Assembly (NCBI GenBank): GCA_024276935.1
Contig: JAJRWH010000005.1
Span: forward strand, 1-64,000
Length of the DNA: 64,000 nt
Direction: 5' to 3'
From: Deltaproteobacteria bacterium
Lineage (GTDB): Bacteria; Desulfobacterota; Desulfuromonadia; Desulfuromonadales; Geopsychrobacteraceae
Each line of letters opens with the position of its first letter. Position 1 is the first letter of the stretch. Below, one piece after another: positions 1-9,232 of this stretch. The notes below the pieces were generated by a model. The model was not told the origin of the DNA. It did not search any database and saw nothing but the letters and a program-made list of their open reading frames with translations. Made by a program: the position numbers and the translations under genes.

Positions 1-145
1 AAAAAACAGGGCAAAAAACCGGATCGGCCGCCTGAACTGCGAAAAACAGTTTAACTTCGACAATTTTCAGTTATCAAGGAACGCTCACCATCGCCGAATC
101 AAACCGGTTTGGGGAGTGGTGTAACTCTAAACTTCAGAAAGTGAA

Positions 146-970
146 TTATGAATCGAGAAAAAGATCGGGAAATAATGGCTCGCCGGGAGTGACCGCATAG
201 GCAGAAAAATCTGTCGTCCCTTCCTCGCGCAAGACCTCTTCATCGATGAAGAAATTGCCATGACACCCGGACGCTGGCCGTTTGAATATTGCCAGTGCCG
301 CATCGGCAACGATTGCCGGTTGGCGGCAATTTTTGGGTTCGACCATCCCCTTCAACATGGCCAGGGCGGCGGTCTGAATCACGGTTTTTGGCCAGAGAGC
401 ATTGACCCCAACCCCCTGTGGGCCAAATTCGGCAGCCAGACCAGTAACACACAGACTCATCGCATATTTGGAAATCGTGTAGGCCGTATGGCGGGCAAAC
501 CACTTGGGATCAAAACTTACAGGCGGAGACAGGGTCAGAATATGCGGATTTTCGGCTTTTAACAGAGAGGGCAAACAGGCCTGACTGGCAAAAAAGGTTC
601 CGCGGTAATTGACCTGCTGCATCAAATCGAAACGTTTGGCCGGAACATCCAGTGTACCGGCGAGATAAATGGCACTGGCATTGTTGACCAGAATATCAAT
701 CCCACCAAAATGTTCAGCGGCTTGCGTTGCACATTCGGCCACACGTTGTTCATCCCGTACGTCCATGACCAGCGGCAGACAACGCCCTCCGGCCTGCTCT
801 ATCTGTTCTGCTGCACTGTGGATTGTCCCCGGCAGCTTGGGACGCGGTCTGTTGCTGCGGGCTGCAATGACAATATTGGCTCCTTCGCGGGCTGCCGCCA
901 ACCCGATTTCGAGACCGATTCCCCGACTGCCACCCGTGATGAATAATGTTTTGTTACGTAAACTTTTCAT
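146..970 (-). CDS. SDR family oxidoreductase (HSDL2-like)
   Basis: A 274-residue classical-type short-chain dehydrogenase expected to use NAD(P)H in the cytoplasm. The Rossmann cofactor motif TGGSRGIG is at residues 12-19, the NNAS motif at 96-99 and the catalytic YxxxK (YTISK) at 164-168. The LSPP...WFARHTAYT stretch before the active site resembles the hydroxysteroid-dehydrogenase-like-2 branch. Substrate is unknown. It is transcribed divergently from cardiolipin synthase across about 120 bp and has no same-strand partner in view. Bases 1-145 downstream show no gene. Confidence 0.85.
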   Translation of the reverse strand: MKSLRNKTLFITGGSRGIGLEIGLAAAREGANIVIAARSNRPRPKLPGTIHSAAEQIEQAGGRCLPLVMDVRDEQRVAECATQAAEHFGGIDILVNNASAIYLAGTLDVPAKRFDLMQQVNYRGTFFASQACLPSLLKAENPHILTLSPPVSFDPKWFARHTAYTISKYAMSLCVTGLAAEFGPQGVGVNALWPKTVIQTAALAMLKGMVEPKNCRQPAIVADAALAIFKRPASGCHGNFFIDEEVLREEGTTDFSAYAVTPGEPLFPDLFLDS

Positions 971-1089
971 AACAACTCCTGTCTCATTTGTCTTTCACTG
1001 AAGCATAGCAGAAAACAGATGACCTTTACTTTTATCTGGCAACAGGTATCATTAATCATTAGAAAAAATCACCCATCTAACTGTCGATT

Positions 1090-2517
1090 ATGAATGAATT
1101 AATTCTCACGAGCATCCTGATAGCAGCGGCGGTACTGGCGGCTGGCCATGCTTTGCTGCGCAAACGTGATCCCCGATCAACCTTCGGCTGGATTATGGTC
1201 TGCATCACGATCCCGGGCCTGGGGCCGTTGATCTACTGGGTTTTCGGCCTGAACCGGATTCGGACCCGTAACTGGAAAATGCACGAAAGGACCAGCAGCT
1301 GGCCTTCACCGGTGGTCTGTGAATGGTCCCCTGCCCTGTCTCAGGCCAATCCTTTTGATCAGGAAAACTTCGCTTCACTGCTGAATCTCTCAGATCGCGT
1401 TACCCGCCGTCCCTTGCTGCCCGGTAATCGACTGACCCCCCTGTACAATGGTGAGCAGGCCTACCCGGATATGCTCAGGTCCATCAACGAGTCGCAGGAA
1501 TCGGTCTATCTTTCAACCTATATCTTTGAGTCGAACCAAACCGGCAAGGATTTCATTGCGGCTCTGGCTCAAGCGGCGGCCCGTGGGGTTCGGGTTCGGG
1601 TGCTGGTGGATGCTCTGGGTGAGCGTTATTCTTTTCCCGTTGCCCGCTGGTTGATGCGGCGCAACCGGATCACTGTTGCCCGGTTTCTGCCCTTTTCCCT
1701 GCTGGCGCGAGGCTTTCACCTGAACCTGCGGGGCCATCGCAAGATTCTGACCGTTGACGGTCGCATCGGCTATACCGGCGGGATGAATATCGGGGATCGG
1801 CATCTGGCCAATGATCCGCAAAGAAAAAAACGGGTGGTTGATGTTCACTTCAGGCTCGAAGGACCAACAGTCGCCCACCTGGAGGATGCCTTCGCCGAAG
1901 ACTGGCGGTTTGCAACGGGGGAACGCCTGCCGGCAACCCAGGCAAAGGATTTACTCAAAACACAAGGGAGCGTTTTCTGCCGCGGTATCAGTGCCGGGCC
2001 CAATGAAGATTTTGAAAAATTGCGCTGGATAATCAATGGTGCCATCGGGTGTGCCCGAAAAAATATCCGTATCATGACCCCCTATTTTATTCCCGAACGG
2101 CCCCTGGTTTATGCGATCAATACCGCAGCGTTACGTGGAGTAAACGTTGAGCTGTTTCTTCCCAGCGTCAACAATCTGCCCTATGTCGCCTGGGCAACTC
2201 GCGCCTATCTGGCCGAACTGCTGCAATACAATGTTCGCATCTATTACCAGCCGCCACCTTTTGTCCACAGCAAGCTGCTGGTGGTGGATGATGTCTACGC
2301 TCTGGTTGGTTCAACCAACCTTGATCCGCGCAGCCTCCGATTGAATTTTGAATTCAATCTTGAGGTTTACGACAAGGATGTTATCGGCAACCTCTGCCAT
2401 CATTTCGCGGTCGCCAGAGAAAAGTCCCGTGAACTGACTCTGGCAGAAATTCAGGAGCGCACCATGGCAGTCAAGCTGGTCGATGCCACGGCCAAACTTT
2501 TCTCCCCCTTCCTCTGA
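1090..2517 (+). CDS. cls: Cardiolipin synthase (phospholipase D superfamily)
   Basis: A 475-residue inner-membrane enzyme that condenses two phosphatidylglycerols to cardiolipin. The N-terminus has two hydrophobic segments separated by a short basic loop (KRDPRSTFGW), typical of bacterial Cls. Two HKD catalytic motifs are visible: HRKILTVD followed by GYTGG near residue 215, and HSKLLVVD followed by GSTNLDPRS near residue 395. Length fits the family. The ATG at 1090 lacks a strong ribosome-binding site, but the N-terminal membrane segments begin there. The gene for a glycerol-1-phosphate-dehydrogenase-like protein follows by 61 bp on the same strand, suggesting a lipid-related pair. Confidence 0.9.
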   Translation: MNELILTSILIAAAVLAAGHALLRKRDPRSTFGWIMVCITIPGLGPLIYWVFGLNRIRTRNWKMHERTSSWPSPVVCEWSPALSQANPFDQENFASLLNLSDRVTRRPLLPGNRLTPLYNGEQAYPDMLRSINESQESVYLSTYIFESNQTGKDFIAALAQAAARGVRVRVLVDALGERYSFPVARWLMRRNRITVARFLPFSLLARGFHLNLRGHRKILTVDGRIGYTGGMNIGDRHLANDPQRKKRVVDVHFRLEGPTVAHLEDAFAEDWRFATGERLPATQAKDLLKTQGSVFCRGISAGPNEDFEKLRWIINGAIGCARKNIRIMTPYFIPERPLVYAINTAALRGVNVELFLPSVNNLPYVAWATRAYLAELLQYNVRIYYQPPPFVHSKLLVVDDVYALVGSTNLDPRSLRLNFEFNLEVYDKDVIGNLCHHFAVAREKSRELTLAEIQERTMAVKLVDATAKLFSPFL

Positions 2518-2578
2518 TTTTTTCGTGTATTCTTGCAGATAACTGCCAACCTCGCTCTGAAACCGGACGCAACGCCGT

Positions 2579-3829
2579 ATGAAACTGCTCAACAAAACCA
2601 TTGACCAGTGCCTCAACCGTCTCAGCGGTTCGTACAAAGGCTACCTGTCTCCCAAAATCCCCAAACAGTTCACCATCCCGGTCATTGAAGAAGTCGGCAA
2701 TCAGATCGACTCTATCCCGCAATTTATTGACCAGCGTCTGTCACGCGATGTTCCAGGGCTGGCATTTGGCAAACCTCTGATTATTTATGATGAAATCACC
2801 CGTGAGATCGCCGGGGAAAAGATCGTTGATCAGTTCAGAAAAATGGGCGCTCACCCAACGGCACAAATCGTTCGCAGCAACAGCTACTCTGAAATTGAAC
2901 GAATCCTGCCATTGAGCCTCAAACGGTTTGCTTCTCTGGAAGCAGATTGCGAAATCTCGTCGTCACCGGTTGACCGCAAATACGGGGCTATCAAATGTGG
3001 AGAAAAATGCTGCGATATCGTTTACGGGGTCGGGGGTGGCAGTGTTATTGATACCGCCAAATATATTGCCTACAAACTGAACCTGCCCTTTGTTTCGGTG
3101 CCGACGTCCCTGGCCAACGATGGTTTTGCCTCACCTTTTTCTGTCATTAATCTGGGACCAGACGGCACCATGACGCTCTGTGCCAATACACCGTTGGCAG
3201 TTGTTGTCGATATTGACCTGGTTAAATCTGCCGATGGCGGATATCAGCGCCGAATCCGCAGCGGGATCGGTGATCTGCTCTCCAATCTGACGGCAATTCT
3301 TGATTGGCAGCTGGCTGGCAGAAAAAACCAGGAGCGGTATGAGAGCTATTCAGGATTTCAGGCGGTCTGTGGTGCCAGACTGGTGATGAAAGAACTGCAA
3401 AATGATGAGGATTTTTTCTACAACGATCATTTTCTGGAGATTTTGGCCTGCTCCCTGATCGCCAGCGCCGAGGCCATGAGCCGCTATGGGTCAAGTCGAC
3501 CGGCCAGCGGTTTTGAGCACAAGCTCTACCACGCCTACAATGAACTGACCGATTTTTCTCCCGGGGCAACACATGGAGAACTGGTTGCGGTCGGTGCCCT
3601 TCTTTCGAGTCATGCTCATGGTCAGGGCGAGCAGGAGTTGAAACAGGCCTATCAAACTGTCGGGCTACCGACTGACCGCCAGGGATTGACAGACTCTGGC
3701 ATCAACCCTGAGCTTCTTCTTGAGGCCGTCGCGACCGCACAGAAGATCAAACCTGATCGTTACACGATTTTGGAAGATAGCGGTGTAGAAAACCTGCAAA
3801 ACGCTTTGCAACATGTTTTTCCTGCTTAG
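2579..3829 (+). CDS. sn-Glycerol-1-phosphate dehydrogenase-like, metal-dependent alcohol dehydrogenase family
   Basis: 416 residues related to AraM/EgsA-type glycerol-1-phosphate dehydrogenases, which reduce dihydroxyacetone phosphate with NAD(P)H. The nucleotide-binding GVGGGSVIDTAKYIA is followed by PTSLANDGFASP, which carries the metal-ligand Asp. Downstream, GFEHKLYH and GATHGE supply the two expected His ligands. The protein is longer than the usual roughly 350 residues and has a Cys-rich stretch (KCGEKCC) just before the glycine motif. It follows cls closely. Its stop codon overlaps that of the convergent histidine kinase by 4 bp. The family call is firm; the exact substrate is inferred. 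Confidence 0.75.
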   Translation: MKLLNKTIDQCLNRLSGSYKGYLSPKIPKQFTIPVIEEVGNQIDSIPQFIDQRLSRDVPGLAFGKPLIIYDEITREIAGEKIVDQFRKMGAHPTAQIVRSNSYSEIERILPLSLKRFASLEADCEISSSPVDRKYGAIKCGEKCCDIVYGVGGGSVIDTAKYIAYKLNLPFVSVPTSLANDGFASPFSVINLGPDGTMTLCANTPLAVVVDIDLVKSADGGYQRRIRSGIGDLLSNLTAILDWQLAGRKNQERYESYSGFQAVCGARLVMKELQNDEDFFYNDHFLEILACSLIASAEAMSRYGSSRPASGFEHKLYHAYNELTDFSPGATHGELVAVGALLSSHAHGQGEQELKQAYQTVGLPTDRQGLTDSGINPELLLEAVATAQKIKPDRYTILEDSGVENLQNALQHVFPA

Positions 3830-5898
3830 ACAACGGCCCTTACCAGCGGCAGTTTGATAATGAAACAGGCGCCTCGGCCAGGCTGTGAATCGACCAGCAT
3901 CTTCCCCTGGTGTGCCTCGGTAATAATAAAATAGGCGACCGACAGTCCAAGACCCGTGCCTGAGCCAACCGGCTTGGTGGTATAAAAAGGCTCAAAAACT
4001 CGCCGCAGGGCTTCACGGTCCATCCCCGGGCCATTATCTTCAATTTCTATTTGCAGCCAATTTTCGACTGTCCGCATGCGGACTGAAATACGGGGATTTT
4101 CAATTTCGGCCATCGCCATGGCTTGGGCAGAATTTTTCAACAGGTTGAAAAAAACCTGCTGAAGGTTGGTTCCTTCACAAGGAATATCCGGCAAATCGGA
4201 GGGGTAATCCCGACAGATGACCACCTTGCGAAAATCATAACGTTGCGCCTGATTATAGTCATTGTCCAGCAAAGCAACTGTTTTATCCATCAATTCGGGC
4301 ATGTTGTTCAGGCGAATGCAGGCGTCACCCTTGCGACAGAAGTCGAGCATGTTGTTGACGATTCCGCTGGCCCGTTCTCCGGCCTCAAGAATCATCTCCA
4401 TCAGGTTGATGATGTCACGCTTCTGCATGTACTTTTCGATCAGATCAATACTGCCACCACAATCCGAAGCGATCAGTTCATTCTTCTTCAATCCCTTCTG
4501 CAGACGATTTTTCATCACCTGGATATTTTGTAAAATGGCCGCCAGAGGATTATTGATTTCGTGCGCCATGCCTGCCGCCAGGCCACCCAACGAATGAATT
4601 TTTTCGGTCTGCACCATCATTTGTTCAATCCGGACCTGATCTGTCACATCATCGACCCGAATCACCGATCCAACCTTGCTGCTGCCACTGACCGGATACA
4701 GGGTCAGGTCAAGCCAGTGATTTTCACCCGCCCAACAGTGGGCAATCTTTGACCAGCCAAGAGACTGATGTTCGTCGATGGCTTTGTAAATACTTTCAAG
4801 CTGATCGGCTCCAAGAGTCAGAACCGATCCCAGTTCTCGTCCACGTGCCTCTTCGGCGGAGACTCCGGTGACTTTTTCTGCTTCGGCATTCCATTGCAAT
4901 ATCCGCCCATCACGATCAACGGCAATCAGCAGCGAGGGCATGGCGTTGATCATATCTGACAGCAGTGTGCGTAAATGCTGGGTTTCTCGTTCGATCCGCT
5001 GATGTTCGAGAGTAATGGTTGTCAACTGGGCCAGTGTTTCGAGCACCTCCTCTTCGAAAGGTTCAGGTGAAACACTTTGCGGAAAGTAGAAGGCAAAAGT
5101 CCCTTCGACAGTTCCGGAAAAGCTGTGAACAGGTTGTGACCAACAGGCGTGCAAACCATTTTCAAGGGCGACATCTTTGACCTGCGACCAATTTGAATGG
5201 GTGGCAATATCCTCAACCACAACGCGACAGCCCCGCCAGGCAGCCTCACCGCAGGACCCCATCCCCTCTCGAACAGGCGTGCCATCAATCAGTCGACTGA
5301 ATTCTTCAGGCAGGCCCGATGGAACTGCCTGATAAAGACGCTGTCTCTTTTTGTCTATCAGCATGATGGTTGCAATGGCGCCGGGTATCTCTTCTTCGGC
5401 GATGCTCAGAGTCACCTGGAGAATTTCTTCCTGTGAGGCACCAAGTACCAGACGTTGCAGAAGACGCGTCAACTGCTCCTGATAATTCTCACGCCGAGCC
5501 TGTTCGGTAATATCGCGAATAATTCCAACCAGGTATTTACGACCATCAGGACTGACAAGAACCGACTTATGGGTGGAGATAACCCGCAGCCGCCCATCCG
5601 CAGTCGTCAGCTTTTCAACATTGACGTTGTCGTTGCTACTGGTAAAAACAAGGTCATCCTTATGCCAGAAAATATCGGCCTGCTCGGCAGGAAAAAAATC
5701 ATAATCAGACTTACCGAGCAACTCTTCTTTGCTGAAACCGATAAACTCGCAAAAAGCCTGATTGAGATAAACCCAGCGATGTTGTTCATCTTTGACAAAA
5801 ACCGGATCGGCAATGGTCTCGACAATCTGCCCCATAAGTTCGACGCCAAGATGAGGGAGTTGCGAAACCGACAAGGTTTGGGGAGGATCAGGGTTCAA
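3826..5898 (-). CDS. PAS/GAF-domain sensor histidine kinase
   Basis: A 690-residue hybrid-free sensor kinase without transmembrane helices, so probably cytoplasmic. Order: PAS (about 20-135, FVKDEQHRWVYLNQAFCEFIG), GAF (about 150-300), second PAS (about 310-420, LLIAVDRDGRILQWN), HisKA with the phospho-acceptor His in GMAHEINNP near residue 445, and HATPase with N box NLLKNSAQAM, G1 box EDNGPGM and G2 box GSGTGLGLSV. The kinase core is of the NtrB/ZraS-like type that usually pairs with sigma-54 regulators. No response regulator lies next to it. The orphan regulator at 41-42 kb is a possible but unproven partner. Confidence 0.85.
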   Translation of the reverse strand: MNPDPPQTLSVSQLPHLGVELMGQIVETIADPVFVKDEQHRWVYLNQAFCEFIGFSKEELLGKSDYDFFPAEQADIFWHKDDLVFTSSNDNVNVEKLTTADGRLRVISTHKSVLVSPDGRKYLVGIIRDITEQARRENYQEQLTRLLQRLVLGASQEEILQVTLSIAEEEIPGAIATIMLIDKKRQRLYQAVPSGLPEEFSRLIDGTPVREGMGSCGEAAWRGCRVVVEDIATHSNWSQVKDVALENGLHACWSQPVHSFSGTVEGTFAFYFPQSVSPEPFEEEVLETLAQLTTITLEHQRIERETQHLRTLLSDMINAMPSLLIAVDRDGRILQWNAEAEKVTGVSAEEARGRELGSVLTLGADQLESIYKAIDEHQSLGWSKIAHCWAGENHWLDLTLYPVSGSSKVGSVIRVDDVTDQVRIEQMMVQTEKIHSLGGLAAGMAHEINNPLAAILQNIQVMKNRLQKGLKKNELIASDCGGSIDLIEKYMQKRDIINLMEMILEAGERASGIVNNMLDFCRKGDACIRLNNMPELMDKTVALLDNDYNQAQRYDFRKVVICRDYPSDLPDIPCEGTNLQQVFFNLLKNSAQAMAMAEIENPRISVRMRTVENWLQIEIEDNGPGMDREALRRVFEPFYTTKPVGSGTGLGLSVAYFIITEAHQGKMLVDSQPGRGACFIIKLPLVRAVV

Positions 5899-5972
5899 AA
5901 GGGTATCCGATCAACAGGCAATAGAGTGATTTTACAAACTGTTTTTCGACTTGTTCTTTCATTCTGCGAACT

Positions 5973-6133
5973 AGTGTCCCGTGCGGTTAATTCTGCCTTC
6001 TAATTCTGGCCCTTTTGACTGCAGTCTGCGTTGCCCCTCCTCGGCTTAGCTCAGGCTAGGCCTGTGTCGGCGCGTCTTGTCTGCAGTCAAAATGACTCAG
6101 AATTACTTGACACAACTAACCAAACGGGACACT
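5973..6133. repeat. 161-bp MITE-like imperfect palindrome
   Basis: The ends are inverted repeats: 5' AGTGTCCCGTGCGGTTAATT and, read from the other strand, AGTGTCCCGTTTGGTTAGTT (17 of 20 match). Inner arms also pair: TAATTCTG...TTTTGACTGCAG near 6001-6023 against its complement near 6083-6110. The centre is GC-rich and non-coding. I see no convincing target-site duplication. It looks like a miniature inverted-repeat element or a large extragenic palindrome between the kinase and the importer operon. Confidence 0.6.
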
Positions 6134-6416
6134 CGTTTCTGTCCGGAAACCGCCCTTTTTCACAATCTCGGCGTCAATCTGCGTATTTAGATTGTGCGGC
6201 GTAAAGTACTACGCCTCCGCTCAAATACTTGATTTCCTTGACCTTGCAAAAAATTGCTGGTTTCCTAATCAGAAACTGCCAGTGTCTCATCTAAGAGTTT
6301 CCAGATGGACACGAACTATGAGATTAGCACAAAAAACATTCTTTGCCAGAGTTGGGCAAAAACAGAATGGTTGACAAAACAAAGGTTGGTTGGTGACCTG
6401 CCTGACGCAAGATATT

Positions 6417-6444
6417 TTGTGTTCGTAAAAGAACGTGTTATAAC
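6417..6444 (+). promoter_or_regulatory. Possible promoter of the nucleoside importer operon
   Basis: TTGTGT, a 16-bp spacer and TATAAC lie about 130 bp upstream of the binding-protein gene. The spacer contains the small palindrome GTTCGTAAAAGAAC. A TTGACA at 6373 has no good -10 partner. Nearer the gene, two overlapping small hairpins (TCCCG/CGGGA and GGGAC/GTCCC, 6503-6533) could form alternatively. The rest of 6134-6571 holds nothing else I can name. Confidence 0.35.
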
Positions 6445-6571
6445 CCGATGAGTCAAAGCGGCAACCATGTCGGTGGAACCGCTGCATCATTCTCTCATCA
6501 ATATCCCGTTTTTTGTCGGGACGAATGTCCCTTTCATCGTTACATTAATATCTTATCGGGAGGCATCATCT

Positions 6572-7588
6572 ATGTGGAACATCAGAACCAATGTCCGTCG
6601 CTTATTCCAGTTTCTTGCCATAATTCCGCTTGCAGGAGCGATCCTTTTTTCAGCTCAGCCTGCCTCTGCAGCAAAAATTCGGGTAGCCGGAATCTACACC
6701 CAGCCCATTCAGCAGAAATGGGACGCCCGTCTGCATCAGGCTCTGGCCAAAGCGGCCAAGGCCGGTGAAATCGATTATGTCTTCTCTGAAAAAGTAGCAA
6801 ACACTGACTATGTTCGTGTTCTGCGCGAATATGCCGAAAATGGCACCGATCTGATTGTTGGTGAAGCCTTCGGCATCAGCCGTGAAGCACGCAAGGTCGC
6901 CGATGATTATCCCAATGTGGCTTTTTTGATGGGCGACCCCTTTGACAAGTATGGCAGCAACTTTTCAGTTTTTGACAACTATATTCATGAACCCTGCTAC
7001 CTGATGGGCATGATTGCCGGGGCCATGACCAAAAGCAACAAGATTGGCATGGTCGGGGGTTACCCGATTGGTGAGGTCAATCGACTGTTTCACGCCTTTA
7101 TGGACGGAGCAAAATCGATCAACCCGAAGGTTGAGTTCAAGGTTACCTTTATCGGCTCCTGGTTTGATCCACCCAAGGCTAAAGAGGCTGCTTTTGCCCA
7201 GATCGAATCGGGCGTTGATATTCTTTACGCCGAGCGCGCCGGTGTGGTCGATGCTGCACGCCAAAAGGGAATTCTGGCTTTTGGCAACGTCAACGACATG
7301 AACAAGGAAGAAAATGGCAAAGATGTTGTCGTGACTTCGGCCATGTGGCACATGGAATCAGCAATCGGCAGAGCGATCAACCTGGTCAAAAAAGGTCAAT
7401 TCAAGGCCGAGAACTACAAAGAATGGACGATGATGGCCAAAGGCGGAGCCTCTCTGGCCCCTTACTACGAGTTTGAAAACAAAATTCCGGCAGAAATAAA
7501 AGCCAGGGTTGAAACCCTGAAACAGCAAATCCTGACCGGAAAGTTTGTCGTACCAATCAAGGACGATGAGCCAAAATCAACATTCTGA
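6572..7588 (+). CDS. BMP-family ABC transporter substrate-binding protein
   Basis: Periplasmic binding protein of the Bmp/PnrA (Med) type, a family that binds purine nucleosides and related ligands. The start at 6572 is chosen because GGGAGG lies 8 bases upstream and the translated product opens with a classic signal peptide (basic MWNIRTNVRR, hydrophobic core, cleavage after AQPASA). A longer frame upstream would hide the signal. Mature sequence shows family landmarks such as GEAFGISREARKVADDYPN and GMVGGYPIGEVNR. It is the first gene of an operon with an ATPase, two permeases and cytosine deaminase, pointing to nucleobase or nucleoside uptake. Confidence 0.88.
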   Translation: MWNIRTNVRRLFQFLAIIPLAGAILFSAQPASAAKIRVAGIYTQPIQQKWDARLHQALAKAAKAGEIDYVFSEKVANTDYVRVLREYAENGTDLIVGEAFGISREARKVADDYPNVAFLMGDPFDKYGSNFSVFDNYIHEPCYLMGMIAGAMTKSNKIGMVGGYPIGEVNRLFHAFMDGAKSINPKVEFKVTFIGSWFDPPKAKEAAFAQIESGVDILYAERAGVVDAARQKGILAFGNVNDMNKEENGKDVVVTSAMWHMESAIGRAINLVKKGQFKAENYKEWTMMAKGGASLAPYYEFENKIPAEIKARVETLKQQILTGKFVVPIKDDEPKSTF

Positions 7589-7629
7589 GTCATTTTGAGA
7601 TCACAGGTTAACACTATCTTGGTGTAAAG

Positions 7630-7657
7630 GGGGGCAGCAGGTTTTCCTGTTGCCCCC
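7630..7657 (+). terminator. Intra-operon hairpin after the binding-protein gene
   Basis: A 12-bp stem (GGGGGCAGCAGG with CCTGTTGCCCCC, one G-U) and TTTT loop are followed by only a short pyrimidine tract (TTCT). It probably attenuates or stabilises the transcript so that the binding protein is made in excess over the ATPase and permeases. Confidence 0.6.
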
Positions 7658-7690
7658 TTCTGATGTACCAATCTGCTGAAAGTCCAGACC

Positions 7691-9232
7691 ATGACGGTTC
7701 TTCAGATCAAGAATGTCAGCAAAAGTTTCGGCTCACTGACTGCCAACGACGATATCTCCCTGACCCTGAACAAGGGTGAAGTGCTGGCACTGCTGGGAGA
7801 AAATGGCGCAGGCAAAACAACCCTGATGAATATTCTGTTCGGCCATTACGTCGCAGACAGCGGAACCATAGAAATTCACGGGAAGAAACTTCCGCCCGGG
7901 GCAACGGATGCCGCAATCGCTGCCGGGGTCGGAATGGTACACCAGCACTTTACTCTGGCCGACAATCTGACGGTGCTTGACAACATCATCCTCGGAACCC
8001 AGCCTCTGACTTCGTGGCGGATAGACACCCACCAGGCCAGACAGCGCCTGACCCATCTTGCAACAGAGTACGGCATTCATATCGACCCCGACAAACTGGT
8101 GGCGGACCTTTCTGTTGGTGAGCGTCAGCGGGTTGAGATTATCAAGGTTCTCTACCGGGATGCACGCATTCTGATCCTTGACGAGCCCACCGCAGTTCTG
8201 ACCCCGCAGGAAACCGATCACCTGTTCGAGACTCTGGGCACCATGGTTGAGCGCGGCCTGTCAATTATTTTCATTTCGCATAAATTGCACGAAATTCTCC
8301 GCATCAGCCATCGGGTCACTGTTTTACGTCGCGGCAAAGTTGTTGGGGAGATTGTCACCAAGGAAGCGGATCGTGACATCCTGGCCGAAATGATGATCGG
8401 TCACAAAGTCACTCGGCCCAGAGTTGAACATCTCGCTCCCGGTGATCCTGTTATCCGACTTGAAAATATCACTCTGGCGGGAATGCAGGGCCATAAAACC
8501 CTGCTTGATGATGTCTCTCTCACCGTCAATGCTCGCGAAATTGTCGGGCTTGCCGGTGTCGCGGGTAATGGCCAGGCGGCTCTGGGTGCGCTGCTGAGTG
8601 GACTGCGCGCACCAACAACGGGATCGGTCTTTTTTAAAGAGAAAAAAATGCGGCGCTTTGCATCCCGCGAGTTCATAAAAATGGGCGTGGCCAGGATCCC
8701 CGAAGATCGGCATACCATGGGAGTTGTCGGCGACATGACTCTGTGGGAAAACATAATCAACGAAAATCTGCGTGAAAAACCCTTATGGCGCTTCGGCTTT
8801 CTGATCAACTTCAAGGCCTGCCGAGACTTTGCCGCCAAACTGATCCAGAACTTTGATATTCGCTGCAAAAATATGGAGATGCCGACCAGCCAGTTGTCTG
8901 GCGGCAATATGCAAAAACTTATTCTCGCCCGAACCCTGCAGAACAATCCCGATTTTATTCTTGCCAATCAGCCCGTGCGGGGGCTGGATGAAGGCGCAAT
9001 TGCAGCGGTCCACGAACGACTGCTTGAGGCAAAGCGTCAGGGCGCCGGGATTCTGCTGATTTCGGAAGATCTGGATGAATTACTGGCACTGGCAGATAAA
9101 ATTGTCGTCATTTACCACGGTAAAATCAGCCAGCCCTTGCCGGTTCAAACTGTCACGGCACGCGATATCGGCATTATGATGGCCGGTCACCTCGATCATG
9201 CCGCATCCTGTGAGGAGGATATTTCAGCATGA
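7691..9232 (+). CDS. Nucleoside-type ABC importer ATPase (two fused ABC domains)
   Basis: 513 residues with two tandem ATP-binding cassettes, as in sugar/nucleoside importers (RbsA, YufO/NupO). Domain 1 has Walker A GENGAGKTT near residue 36, signature LSVGERQRVEI and Walker B ILILDEPTA. Domain 2 has the degenerate Walker A GVAGNGQ, signature LSGGNMQKLIL and a Walker B with Asn in place of the catalytic acidic pair (FILANQPVRGLD), normal for this class. Its end overlaps the first permease start (ATGA). It couples ATP hydrolysis to the two permeases that follow. Confidence 0.92.
   Translation: MTVLQIKNVSKSFGSLTANDDISLTLNKGEVLALLGENGAGKTTLMNILFGHYVADSGTIEIHGKKLPPGATDAAIAAGVGMVHQHFTLADNLTVLDNIILGTQPLTSWRIDTHQARQRLTHLATEYGIHIDPDKLVADLSVGERQRVEIIKVLYRDARILILDEPTAVLTPQETDHLFETLGTMVERGLSIIFISHKLHEILRISHRVTVLRRGKVVGEIVTKEADRDILAEMMIGHKVTRPRVEHLAPGDPVIRLENITLAGMQGHKTLLDDVSLTVNAREIVGLAGVAGNGQAALGALLSGLRAPTTGSVFFKEKKMRRFASREFIKMGVARIPEDRHTMGVVGDMTLWENIINENLREKPLWRFGFLINFKACRDFAAKLIQNFDIRCKNMEMPTSQLSGGNMQKLILARTLQNNPDFILANQPVRGLDEGAIAAVHERLLEAKRQGAGILLISEDLDELLALADKIVVIYHGKISQPLPVQTVTARDIGIMMAGHLDHAASCEEDISA

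Noticed and set aside
3826..5898. PAS/GAF kinase as cognate partner of the orphan sigma-54 regulator
   Set aside because: They are 35 kb apart with no shared regulatory site; pairing is only a guess from the kinase class.
6134..6571. Purine-type riboswitch ahead of the nucleoside importer
   Set aside because: I could not find the conserved junction bases of purine or preQ1 aptamers; only simple alternative hairpins are present.
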